A DNA stretch of 64,000 nucleotides from Capsicum annuum. Taxonomy: Eukaryota; Streptophyta; Magnoliopsida; Solanales; Solanaceae. The notes beneath the pieces were generated by a model. The model was not told where the DNA came from, did not search any database, and worked only from the letters and a program-made list of their open reading frames with translations. The translations under genes were made by a program, and so were the position numbers. The DNA is taken from assembly GCF_002878395.1 (NCBI RefSeq), contig NC_061121.1:136646787-136710786 (forward strand), written 5' to 3'. Below are positions 45,906-57,268 of the stretch, piece after piece; the stretch's first letter is position 1; each line of letters starts with the position of its first letter.

Positions 45906-46993
45906 GCAACCCTGACTAGAGGAAAGTCTTGCTACATGTGACCCAACAGACCATAATTATAACAAAAATTATTCCTTTTCTCAAAATATCCACGGTGAAG
46001 ATTCCCATAAAAATGACAAGGAGGATAAGGTGGGGCTGGCTGAGCTCCATTAGCCTGAGACTGGGCACCCTGTGCCTTAGGACCACTTTTAACTTTTGAA
46101 AGACAATCGCCTGATGGCTTAGGATAGAGAGCACTAGCAGACAAATAATAATTGCTCCATTGTTCTTATAAGTCCACTATCTACTATGTTTCCCACAATT
46201 CTGCTGACCCCCACCAAACTCTGAATATCTAAACTTTTTATTTTTTCTCTTTCATCTCTGCCTATCGATTATTTTCATCCTCAACCTACTGCACATAAAC
46301 CATACGCCTGGAGATATCCATGTCAGTATTCAACATTGCAATCTTGTATTCGTATACCTAGTCACGAGATAACCTAGAAGAAAACTTCCTCATTTTAGAT
46401 ATTTTGCTAGACACCAATTCTGGAGAATGACAAGACAATTGCTTAAATTTCAAGGAATACTCTTTCACACTCATCTTACACTGCTTCAGATGCACAAACT
46501 CCTCAGCTTTAGCATTCCTCAGTTCTTGATAAAATAAATGATCAAGAAAGGCACCTAAAAATTCATCCCATAGTTCCAGCTGAGCATCATTGCCTCTCAA
46601 CTTATCCCACTCCTCATATCACTGATATGCTATATCTTGTAATTAATATGCAGTAAATCTACACTTTCAAAATTAGTGCTATTCATCACTCTAAAAATCT
46701 TCTCTATCTCATTCACAAACCACTGAGGATCCTCCTCAACCTTAGAACCTATAAAAATTAGGGATTTAACTTCATAAACTGGATAACTCTAGGGGCCTCA
46801 GATGAAAGAGCAACAAAACAATTATGGTTCGATTGATGGATTTAGATGTCACCGATTGAGTAAGCAGATGAATAGACCAGCGGAAATCCACATTAGAGAT
46901 ATTCCTATAGGGCGGCCAATCATAAGAATCATTAACCTTAGAAGCCTGAGGAGAACTATTGGGGATAGGTGAGACTCTAGTGGGACAGTGCAA
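45906..46993 (-). pseudogene. gag: G2: gag, zinc-knuckle remnant to leader
   Basis: The knuckle at about 45945-45970 reads FCYNYGLLGHM; the second Cys is Tyr and the last Cys is lost. The capsid core (46358-46600) reads ELWDEFLGAFLDHLFYQELR, EEFVHLKQCKMSVKEYSLKF and KQLSCHSPELV. The N-terminal part lies at 46620-46990, with an open but shifted piece at 46772-47002. It ends at the G3 insertion; the leader continues at 59030. Confidence 0.82.
46989..46993. other. Target-site duplication of G3, left copy
   Basis: TGCAA directly precedes the G3 3' LTR; the same TGCAA follows its 5' LTR at 59030-59034. This is a perfect 5-bp duplication, the size made by Ty3/gypsy integrase. Confidence 0.85.
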
Positions 46994-48896
46994 TGTGACC
47001 ACCCTAATCAGGGCCTGGCCATTACGGCTATCTCAAATCCACCATGGACAAGGATTACCTGCTTAACCAAACCTTAAGAGAACAATAATGATAATAATCA
47101 TATGGAAGCGAATTAAATAGAAATAAGAAAATGAATGAATGACACAATGAAAATAAGAGTTAAAGCAATAACTAACCAACCCACATCTGCCCACAATAGC
47201 CTCTAAAACAAGAATAGCAAATAGGTCAGGACATGTTCCCGACCATTACAAAATGAATTCAAAAGTATTGAGTAAAAATAAGAGAATATGAAAATTATAA
47301 GGCTTTTCAAAGGATGGAGGCTCACCACTTCACTGCTACTCGACAAATGTGCTAATACACCTAATGCTATATAGGGGTAAAAAAATGTCTTCGGATCCTA
47401 CATTATGAAACTATATAGAGTCCTTGAATGATCAATAGGATAAGCAGGGTATGTAACTCAAGATGGGATAAAATAATGCCTTGTACAAAGTCATAGTAAA
47501 CAATATGTGGACAATGTATAGACATATACATAAGATGCCTAGATTAGGAACAAGGTTTAAGCATGATTTTTAAAACTATTAACATGGATAATGTAGCTCT
47601 AACCATCTTAAGGGAACCCACGGGATATATGTGTTCTACTTTCCCTACTGAAAGGGCCCTAGTGCGTTATTAGCCATATGAAATAGATAAATTCAAGGAA
47701 GGGCCGAAGCCACCGTAGCTCTAACCATTTAAAAATATGTATATATTGTGTGTGAACTGTGCACCCGTTCATAAAAACCCTTATGTAAGATATGTTCTTT
47801 CTAGCATCGGTGGCACCAGGATCTTCACATTCCACGGTTAGCTACATAACCCCATTAAGAGCAAATTAAAACAATTTACATACATTCTCATCCATTAAAA
47901 AAGAGTCTTTTAAATATGCATTTAACATTTGTATTGTAATCCCAGATAGAGTTAAGCCTGCAAGCCAATTCCATTATGCCATATAAAAACCTATTAGCAG
48001 AATTGACTCCAGCGTTTCCAATTTAAAATCAATCCATGGCCACCAAGGGATTCAAACCCAATTTAAGTTCCATTAAACTTTTATGCAATGCAATTTTTCA
48101 AAAGTGTGGTAGATCATGTATATGTCTATTTTCTAAACAAATTTTATAAAGCCAATTCCAAATGATTGAACCATAAAATTTGGGGAAACCGATGTCCCGT
48201 ATTGCAATTCCCATACCCATGCTTTTACTAAGTTCAAAATCATGAGAATAAAGCACAAACAACGATTTCAAAGACATGGGAACTCAATTCATGAAACAAC
48301 TATTCCAAATCCCTCAACCCATATTCAAATCCCAATAATTAAACCACATAGAGAACAATTTAGCACATGCTTTTGTATAAAATTACTTTAGGGAAGAGAT
48401 GCATACCCAGAACACACAAGAATATATAATCAATTTGAAATTTAGAGTTCGGATGATGATTGTATAGTGAAACCCTTGAATGTTCTTGGGTTATGTGTTT
48501 GAGAGTGAAATAGGGGATTTAATCTTTTAAAACTAATGGAAATAGAGCAATTTTATGTTTAAAATTCATGCAAAATGTGAAAATACCGAAATCCCCTAAT
48601 CCCAAGTGAATAAATACAAAACTGCATAGAATTATCACTTTGGCATGGCACACCGATATGGCTGATGTTATCCTCCATGCCATTGAAATATTATGGAGGG
48701 TAACCTCCATGACACGGCCATATTACGGGCCCTCACTGCCTCAGGGTCCTAAAATAACCCGAAGCCCTTTCAAAAGAATCCAAAAATTTTCCAAATTACC
48801 CTTTTAACACCCTTAAAAACAATTTAAGTCAAAAATCGATATTAGAAATATGGGAAGGTCAAAAATAAATTTTTTTAAAATTTTAAGGATCTTACA
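46994..48896 (-). repeat. 3' LTR of G3
   Basis: TGTGACCACCC to AGGATCTTACA on the plus strand, 1903 bp. It matches 57269-59029 (GCATGCAATTCC-type blocks, CCCATACCCATGC, AATCCCTCAACCCATATTCAAA). The inverted word ATGGAGG GTAA CCTCCAT is at 48693-48710, about 190 bp from the LTR start on the minus strand. Confidence 0.85.
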
Positions 48897-48907
48897 TCCC
48901 CTCTTTA
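48897..48907 (-). other. Polypurine tract of G3
   Basis: TCCCCTCTTTA on the plus strand reads TAAAGAGGGGA on the minus strand, directly before the LTR start TGTAAGATCC. Confidence 0.72.
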
Positions 48908-49672
48908 GGATCATTTATCCCCGAGTGTGAGTAATGATACTTTTAGCACAAGACTAGTAAAAATGAACTATAATTAAATAACAAACTCAGAAAATGACAA
49001 GAGGAAAATAGAACTCATACCATAAGCACTTTCATCCAACCCTGGGAATAAGAATAGATACTTGACCTTCATATCTTCTTTAACTTTCTACCTTTAGACT
49101 TCTCCAAAGGACCTTCAGTGAGACTATATACTTGGTATTGAATCTACAAACTTGCCTAACCAATATCTCAAATGGGACTTCCTCATTAGACAAGGAATCG
49201 ATAACACTAATATCCTCAATAGGCCCATCAAGGAAGGATCACACCCATAATTTTTTCAGCATGGGCATATGAAACATGGGATGAATAGAACCCAAAATCG
49301 TAGGCAATTCAAACTCATATGAAACGTTCCTAATTATCATCAAAATCATGTATGGACCAACATAATTGGGAGTGAGCATCCTTTTCATCCCAAATATCAC
49401 TACTCCTTTCATAGGAGACACCTTCAAGAACACCCAATTATATTCTTCAAACTCTAGAAACTTTCTTTGCCTCACATCCTCATAAGAATTTTGGTGAATA
49501 TGAGTATTATTAAGTCTTTCTTAAATTACTTTTACCTTTTCTGTGGCTTGGTGAACCAAGTCAGGACAAAACAACCTAGTCTCACCAACCTCAAACCACC
49601 AAATGAAAGAACTACACCTCCTACCATAAAGATCCTAAAATGATCCATCTAAATTCTGAAATGAAAATATAA
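48908..49672 (-). pseudogene. G3: integrase C-terminal part
   Basis: The minus strand of 49239-49475 reads RQRKFLEFEEYNWVFLKVSP, VVIFGMKRMLTPNYVGPYMI and VSYEFELPTILGSIHPMFHM, PMLKKLWV: the integrase C-terminal fold. The truncated chromodomain-like tail follows at 49090-49230. The core entry at 49500-49672 is cut by F. Bases 48908-49090 are untranslated. Confidence 0.83.
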
Positions 49673-52600
49673 TGTCCAAAAATCCCATCATGAGACATCA
49701 CACTGTGCTTATGACCGAAAGGACCACAAGCTAACCCTTTTTTTGATATCTGTACCTGTGCACTGCATAATATCTAAAATAAATGAAAAAACTAGACATA
49801 AGGTTCAACACATCTATGAATACACAAAACTAAAAATTGAATACTAATACATCTATCGGAAAAACTTTTAAACAATTTAAACTGTGGAGTTGATGGGACA
49901 GGTCCCTAACTAACTCCGTCTACTGAAAATATAAACAAAGTCTGATGGAATAATAGTAAAATGAGATTAGTCCTCGAAAAACGAGGACTGACTGCTATGA
50001 CTACTACTACTGACTGGGACTGAACTGTTGAGGAAACTCTGGGTCTCATGCCTTTGAACCTATGGTGCCAAAAAAAAACACCATAGCGCAAATGCGTCAG
50101 TACAGGGATGTACTGAGTATGTAGATGTGGTAGGTTAAATGCAAGGGCTCATGCATGTATAGTATCTAAACTAAATAATTATGAAAATACCGCACGAGAA
50201 CACATACACATACATGAATGAATAGAAAATAGTCATAATCCTCAAAACTCTAGAGTTTGAAACTCGAATACTGCCTTACTGTAGACTGAACTCACTACTG
50301 ACACTGAGATACTAAGACACTGACTCATCTGATACTAATGACTGAGAAACTGGATGTACTTACATCAATGACTGAATTATGAGCTTACTGCTCTCTACTG
50401 ACAAGATTAAAGATTAGCCTCTCTAACGGATGATTAAGGAAACCATTATCAATGGTAAGGGAATGATCATATCTGAATCTAACAACAAGAATACTCAATA
50501 GAATCTGAGACTGGGATCAAGCCTATGTGGCGGTATATCTTTTAATATGATATCAAATAACTATATATGAGACCAAGCCTATCTAATGGATGGTCCATAA
50601 ATCAATGCAACTATCTGAGTTCCTTATAGAGATAGATGACTGTATCTGATAGTCCTAATTTCTGAAGATTGATACTTAGATTGAGACTTAATCTAAAACT
50701 AAAACTAAAACTGAAACTGAAATTGTGGGAAGTAGTTACTTAACTGACATGCCCTAAGCTACCATAGGTGGGGTCCAAACTGTAACCCCAGCTGGAAGGG
50801 CCTCTCTCTGGTCAATCCTCTTTAGCAGATGACCCTTACTAGGAAGTCGACATAAGGCAATATAATGGTCAAATACTCTCTCTCTAGAGGTGACAGCCTT
50901 TTCTTAATGGTAACTCCTGTATCCTATGCTGGCTACATAGTTTTGGAGGTTAGGGTTGGCTACTAATAACTCTGACCTCTCTCTCGCTGACGGGAGAAAC
51001 TGCCATCCCTTCCCTCACTCGATACTAGTTTCTACTCCTAACTGAATGACTCTGACTGAATTCTTAACTGAACACAACTGAACTGAATTTGATACTGATC
51101 ATGTTTATCAAAAGATCTGACTGAGCTACATTAAGATCACTTAGTTTCGTATCTGACGGAAATGGTATTGAATTACGGTGGTTGACTGATGATAAAGAGC
51201 TTGAATAAATTATTTGAATCTCTTCTGAGATTAGAATTAAACACTTTAATACTATTGGATCTGAGCTGACTACAAGACTGAGGCTAGATTACTAGCAATA
51301 CAGAGATTACAGAGATAATTGAGATTACTGAAATTTCTTAAGTTCTCTATCTGTCTGAGGATACAACGTTTTATAATTCACTTAGTTCTGAGAGCCATGG
51401 CTCAACTGGAATTATCCTAAAACTGACACGGGCTTAAGAAAACAGCTAAATTATAGGGTATAAATATCCCCAGGACTCGATAATATAAAATAGAGCATAA
51501 TCATTCCTCCATCAGGATAAGTATTCATTCATTCATCATCATTATCATTAAAGCATCTCTTCAAGTATTTAGGAAATACAACATAACTTCACCTTTACAA
51601 CATTAAGGTATCGTGTCAAGTATTTAGAAAACATCAACATATACTAGCATAAGGAAACATGCTATTGGATTATACTTCCTTCAACAAGGTCTTACCTCAA
51701 GTACTTCACATGATTTGGGGAAAACTTCATACTATCATGTCTCAACTTACTTGCTAACCACTTGGCATGTATTAAAAACTTAGTATATATCAGAGAGCAC
51801 ATAATTGGGGAATTTACAACCATCATATCTTGACTTGTTCACTAAGGTCTTTCAACAACACTAAGCAATCACGGGTTTACACCTAATTGGAGATTTCATA
51901 CTAGCATGGCACATTTCACTCACTAAGGCATTTTATCAAACACTAGGCATGCATGGACTAGCTCACAATTTGGGGCTTCCTATTCAACATACTATAATGG
52001 ACCTTATTCTTCACCTAAGCTTTTTATCAAACCTATGGGGGACATACTTCGCTTATTCCACCATTTCTACACCCAAATGACATGAACACATCAGATAGAA
52101 AACAACTTCAAGAGGGTTTATCACAAACATCACATGACTTCCACATACTAGGGTCAAAGCTCATGAATCTTGTAAACAAACATAAATCAAAACTCAACAA
52201 CACATGTAACATCAATTTCAACTCACATGAATCATTAACAACTCATAAACATGAAATATTTGAGTTTTAGAAAAGGGTACTTGAGCTTCTTGGATAAAAG
52301 GAACCCAAGAATCAACATCTACATATCTGGGGAAACACTTTTCTTGAAGGTTCTTGGAAAGATTCCTTGATTCCACTTGATTCTCTATTGATTTTTGATT
52401 GAAGAAAAAGAGGGGATTTAGATTTTGGAAACCCTAGTTTTTGGAGTGGAAGAGAAAAATGAGGCTGAGATCCCTTGGTTGGGTATTTATAGAGGCTGGG
52501 GAAAAGAGTAAAAGACCGAAAAGCCATTGGAATTAAGCTGAAAAATCCCTGATTTTACATGATGGCGCGACGCGCCATAATCGCGCCAGTTCACTGGAAA

Positions 52601-53189
52601 TTGGACAATTGGGAAACTGCATGACAGCGCGACGCGGTGTAAATCGCGTTGCCATCTTGATTACAAACTGGAACTATACCGCGATCTGGTGGAATCGTGG
52701 AGGCTCTCTAAAAATTGACAAATTCTAAAATCAAGCCTTGCCGCGATACGCCATAATCACGGAGACTCAATGGATTTTGGCGATTGCCATTTTTTGCTTG
52801 CTCCGCGATGCGCTAAGGTAGCCAAGTGGCATACTATCTCATGAAAATGGCTCTAACTCTTCACCCGAGTGTCCAATTTGGGTGAATTTTGTATCAATAA
52901 AAAGCTTATTTATTGCTCTACATGGAAACAAGTAGAAATTATGGAAATTCCACACGATTCAAAGTATTTCATACTTAGGAAGATATTTTTGAAACTTTTA
53001 GACTCGGATTCACTCTTTACTGAATACTCTCTAAGGCTCAGACTAGAAGAGGATTTTGCGGGGTATTACCGAAAACTATTATTATATACAAATTCAACAA
53101 GAAGTAAATGGTCCACCCAACTACCCTTTAAATATATCAAATAGGACCTTCACATAACCTTTAAAGTCTGAATATTAAGCTATGTTTGC
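49673..53189 (-). mobile_element. F: probable solo LTR of a large gypsy family
   Basis: About 3.5 kb without any gag-pol similarity lies inside G3 integrase. The left end starts TGTCCAAAAATCCC; the right end near TTAAGCTATGTTTGCC is diffuse. A minus-strand TATA box and GC-rich repeated words (GGCGCGACGCGCC at 52564-52576, variants to 52820) lie 360-700 bp from the right end, as in a U3 region. The GTCAGTACAGGGATGTACTG text at about 50096-50115 is of a kind common in Solanaceae repeats, from memory. Integrase text is missing about 105 bp at the join, so a deletion went with it. No partner LTR was found. Confidence 0.6.
52484..52492 (-). promoter_or_regulatory. TATA box of F
   Basis: TATTTATAG on the plus strand reads CTATAAATA on the minus strand, followed by CCCAACC. 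It supports minus orientation for F and an LTR identity. No second copy is available to confirm it. Confidence 0.5.
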
Positions 53190-53510
53190 CAATCTTTTTA
53201 AGGGTGGAAAGCGGTGCTAAGGTTAACCTGTGAACCCAAAAAATTCTAAAATAATGGATACTGATGCACCATGAAGTATTACAATCTCTAGAATGAATAA
53301 CTTTGCTTAATCCTCTCCTGAGTAGTTACTCCTCAAAGGTACAAAGTCAGCGGACTTAGTCATTCTATACACAATGACCCAAATCGAATCATACTAATAG
53401 CGAGACTGCAGAAGACCCGTAATAAAATATATATTGATCATCTCTCACTTAAACATTGGATTCTCTATCTATTGAGATATGCCACCAAGCCTAAACTGCT
53501 CAACCTTATC
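53190..53510 (-). pseudogene. G3: integrase core, N-terminal part
   Basis: The minus strand gives ENPMFK, stop, EMINIYFITGL near 53420-53465 and VIVYRMTKSADFVPLRS near 53340-53385. The usual MDFITGLP reads IYFITGL, so the first catalytic Asp is Tyr. The segment ends on the left at the F join. Confidence 0.78.
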
Positions 53511-53960
53511 TTACTTACAAACCATACACTTGGCAACAAAATTTGCTAAATCCCACTTTATATTTTTCCACCAATAGATCTCCTTCAAGTCATGGTGCAT
53601 CTTACTTGAACTCGGATGAACTGTATATCTAGACTCATGAGCCTCAGTCAGAAACCTTTCATGTAGCCCATCTACATAAGGAACACACAATCTACCTTGG
53701 TACTTTAAAATACAATCTCCCCCAATCTCAAATACCATAAACTTTTTCTTACCTACATCATCTTTAATATGCAAAAGTATGGGATCCAAAGCCTGCTTCT
53801 CCTTCACGGCATCACAGAGAGATGATTTGACCACTTCCTGAACAATGAATTTCCCATCCTTAGAGTTCAAAAGATGAACTCCTAATTTATCCAATCTACG
53901 AATGTCCTTAACCAATCCTCTTGTCTCTTCATCAACATAAGATAAGCTCCCTATAGACAA
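53511..53960 (-). pseudogene. G3: integrase zinc-binding module, long open frame
   Basis: A 149-codon open frame reads LGVHLLNSKDGKFIVQEVVK, KEKQALDPILLHIKDDV, LKYQGRLCVPYVDGLHERFL, then HPSSSKMHHDLKEIYWW and KCMVCK. The last two blocks are the H2C2 zinc module that precedes the integrase core. This is the longest uninterrupted pol segment in the window. It can no longer be expressed as part of a working polyprotein because stops lie on both sides. Confidence 0.85.
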
Positions 53961-54480
53961 CCTGCTAAAAGTATCAGAAATGACATTAGCTTTAATAGAT
54001 GGTAGTGAAGACTAATATCATAGTCCTTAAGCAATTGCATCCATCGACTCTACCTAAGATTAAATTTCTTCTGCATAAAGACATACTGAAAGCTCTTATG
54101 ATCTGAATAGATATCCATATGCACCCCATACACATAATGGAGCCAAATATTCAAAACAAAAAGTACAATCACTAATTCTAGATCATGAGTTGGATAGTTC
54201 CTTTCATGAACCTTATGTTACCTTGAAGCATAGGATACCACCTTACCATGTTATATAAATACATAGCCCTATCCCACATGGGACACATTAAAAAATAAAC
54301 AAAACCATTTGTACCCTCGGGTAGGGTCAAAACTTGCACAGAACTCAACTTATTCTTCAACTTCTCTAAACTACCCTCACAAGCATTAGATCATACAAAT
54401 ATAACCATTTTCTAAGTGAATCCTATCAATAGAGTAGAAGTAGAGGATAAACTCTCAAAAAACCTCCTATAATACCCTGC
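53961..54480 (-). pseudogene. G3: RNase H
   Basis: The minus strand shows YHPGKANV-like text lost near 54000, RWMQLLKDYDISLHY-like text at 53995-54040, SFQYVFMQKKFNL at 54050-54085, and NYPTHDLEL at about 54175. The open piece 54178-54360 reads NKLSSVQVLTLPEGTNGFVY; the CDAS block is degraded. It would have acted with RT. Confidence 0.75.
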
Positions 54481-55190
54481 CAAGCCAAAAAAGATCTGAA
54501 TATAGGTGGGAGTCGTCGATCTAAGCCATTTCTTCATCAGTTCAACTTTTATAGATACACCTTAATCCCCTCAGTAGAAACAACATCACCAAGAAAAGTC
54601 TTAACATTTAACTAAATTCACACTTAGAAAACTTCGCATACAACTTCTGATCTATAAGAGTCTTTAACACAATTCAGAGTAGATTGGCATGATCCTCCTC
54701 TCTCTCAGAATACACCAAGATGTCATCAACGAAGACTATCATAAAACAGTCCAAAAACTTCCTGAAAACCCAATTCATAGGATCTATGAACGCAATCGGA
54801 GCACTATTCACCCCTAATGACATAATCAGAAACTCATAGTGACAATACTGGGTTTAAAAAGTAGTCTTGGTAATATCAACTTCACAAATTTTCAATAGGT
54901 AAAAGCCTGAAGAAAGATCAATCTTACAGAAGAATATAGCACCCTTAAGATGAACAAAATTGTCATCAATCCTAGGAAGATGGCACTTATTCTTTATTGT
55001 TAACATATTTAACTGATGCTAGTTTATGTATATCCAAAGAGACCCATCCTTCTTCATCACAAAAAGTATAGGAGCACCTTATGGAGAAACATATGGATAA
55101 ATGAACCCTTTATCAAGAACGTATTTTAATAGCTCATTAAGCTATTTTAATTCAACCGAAGCCATTCTATAAGGATGATTGGAAATAGGA
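54481..55190 (-). pseudogene. G3: RT with intact FVDD motif
   Basis: The minus strand reads MIVFVDDILVYSERE near 54700-54745; the catalytic Asp pair is intact, unlike in H, G1 and G2. Other blocks are MSLGVNSAPIAFIDPMNWVF (about 54765-54825) and MKKDGSLWIYIN near 55020-55065, followed by the GAPYFL-type block. Stops occur, for example after the TQY block near 54855. The RT entry lies next to protease at 55190-55340. Confidence 0.83.
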
Positions 55191-55760
55191 TGAGTGTCCA
55201 GTAGAAGATCAATCCCAAAATCTATTTTCGAATCATGAGGAATTTAAGAAAATTTTCAGGAAATACTTTAGGAAACTTATTAACCACAAGGACATATTGC
55301 GAAGAAGACCATTCAAAATTAGAATCATTAACCCAAACTAGATGATATAAACACCCTATTGAAATCAATTTTTGAGCTCTAAGACAGAAAATAAACATCC
55401 TTTTTGGTACTAACGAACTTCCCTCCCATTCTAATACTGGCTCATTAGGAATGTGAAAACTGAACTTTTGAGTCCTATAATCCAAATATGCATAGCACGA
55501 AAGAAGAATATCCATCCCCAAATTAACATCCAAATCCACAATATTCAGTGCTACCAAATCCACCAATGTCTCCCTATAAAAGATAGATACCACACAACCC
55601 CTATAGATTTTTCTAGTCATAATAGAATAAATCACCAAGGTAGACATAGAAAAGGGGTTGAAAATACTTTATGATGAAAACCAAAATGCACAACAACATA
55701 TGGGATTACATTAGAAAAGGTACACCTTGAGTCAAGTAAAAAATACACATTATGAGAGAA
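55191..55760 (-). pseudogene. G3: RT entry and protease
   Basis: The open frame 55222-55647 (minus) reads TRKIYRGCVVSIFYRETLVD, IVDLDVNLGMDILLSCYAYL, KRMFIFCLRAQKLISIGCLY and VNKFPKVF, that is the second half of protease plus the RT entry. The active-site loop upstream, near 55710-55740, reads LLDSRCTF; the Asp is kept but the following Gly is changed. The plus ORF 55453-55674 is a shadow. Confidence 0.82.
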
Positions 55761-57050
55761 AAGTTGTAATATACTAGTATAAACATCTAGATATTCCTCA
55801 GATTCTTGCTGAGTAGAAAGTGCATAGAGGTTATCACCCTTTGGCGAAGGAGATGAAGATGTGGAAATTGGAAATTCATTAACCCAAGTGAGAACTCTGA
55901 CTGAAGGAAAATCTAGCTGCATGTGACCCAGTTGACCATAATTATCACACTGATTCCTAAGGATGAGTAAGCTCCACAAGCATAAGTGTAGGAACCCTAT
56001 GACTTAGAACTACTGCTAGCCTAAAAATAACGATCGCTAGATGACTTGGCGTAGGGAGCACTAGCAAAAGACTAAGAATTTCCCCAGTTCTTCTTCTTGG
56101 TCTACTGTCTACCATCTTTCCCACTATTTTGATGACCCCTACCCTGCTCGAAATACCTAAACTTCTTATTCTACTATTCCCCAGTCTTTACTTGTTTCTT
56201 TATTTTATCCTCAACTGGCTACGTTTAAACCGCGAGTCTAGAGATGTCCATGTCATTGTTCAACATTGTAACCTTACACTCTAATACCAAGTAATAGGAA
56301 AAATCCAGAAGCTCACTTCCTCATCTTGGATCTCTAGCTAGACACCAACTTTGGAGCATAATAAGACAACTTCTGAAATTTCAATGAATACTCTTTCAAA
56401 CTTATACTGCCCTACTTCAGATTAACAAACTTCTCTGCCCTAGCTTCCCTAAACTCTGATGAAAAAAGTGATTAAGAAAGGCACTAAAAGAATATACCAT
56501 AATGCCGGGTCTGGATCATCACCCCTTAACATCTCCCACTCCTCATACTAATGATAACGTATATCTTTTAGTTGATATACACAAACTCTACATCTTCAGA
56601 ATTAGTAGCATACATCACTCTAAAAATTTTCTTTATCTCATCCACAAACCCTTAAAGATATTTCTTAACCTTAAAGCCTATAAAGGTTTGGGTATTCAAA
56701 TTAATGAACTGACCAACCCGAGTGACCTCAAACAAAAGAGCAATAGAACCAACACGATTTGACTGATGAGATAGAGATTTCACCAACTGAGTAAGCAAAT
56801 GAATAAACCAGTAGAACTCCATATTAGAGATGTCCCCCTGAGGTTGCTGGTAATAAGCATCACTACCTCGAGAAGCCTGTAGAGGACTAGTAGGGAAAGG
56901 TGGAACTCCATATAGAGCACCATAATCAGGAGCAAGGACCCTAGACCGGGTTTGTAATCTATACACAGGATGAATCCCTCCCCCCTTCCCACATTTGCTC
57001 ATGTAGGACAGAGTTCCTAGCATAGTTTCTATGAACATCATATCAGTAAA
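55761..57050 (-). pseudogene. gag: G3: gag
   Basis: The knuckle region (about 55915-55955) reads CDNYGQLGHMQLDF; a full CCHC would need Cys at the Tyr and Phe positions. The capsid core is at about 56330-56480 (FKLEYSLKFQKLSYYAPKL-like). The N-terminal part lies at 56640-57041, where an open frame reads YGVPPFPTSPLQASRGSDAY and VTRVGQFINLNTQTFIGFKV. Plus ORF 56502-56762 and minus ORF 56780-56992 are shadows. Confidence 0.78.
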
Positions 57051-57268
57051 GAGGCATGATCTGAAACGTGAGGATGCCAGGAGTTAGGGAAATTACTTAA
57101 CACTAGACAATATAGCTCTAAAATAGAACACAAGAAAGGGAAACCTTACTAAATGCCTTGCAACCTTCTCCTTATAAGTGTGGCATGCTATAAACCCATA
57201 AAAAAGACTCTAATCAACACATCTTTATGGACATGTAATGATTCTAAACAATGCTCTAATACGAAGTT
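57051..57268 (-). other. G3: leader and primer binding site
   Basis: The non-coding leader ends in a primer site at 57253-57264 that reads TCGTATTAGAGC on the minus strand, four bases from the LTR. TGGTATCAGAGC is the tRNA-Met form; three bases differ. The leader matches 25200-25409 of G1 and 59150-59346 of G2. Confidence 0.65.

Noticed and set aside
50280..50420. Repeated CTGA/ACTGA words in F as a CRISPR-like or regulatory array
   Set aside because: No constant spacer length and no exact repeat; this is a compositional bias of the F sequence.
52560..52830. CpG island of a host gene promoter
   Set aside because: It is short, made of repeated words, inside F, and no gene follows on either side.
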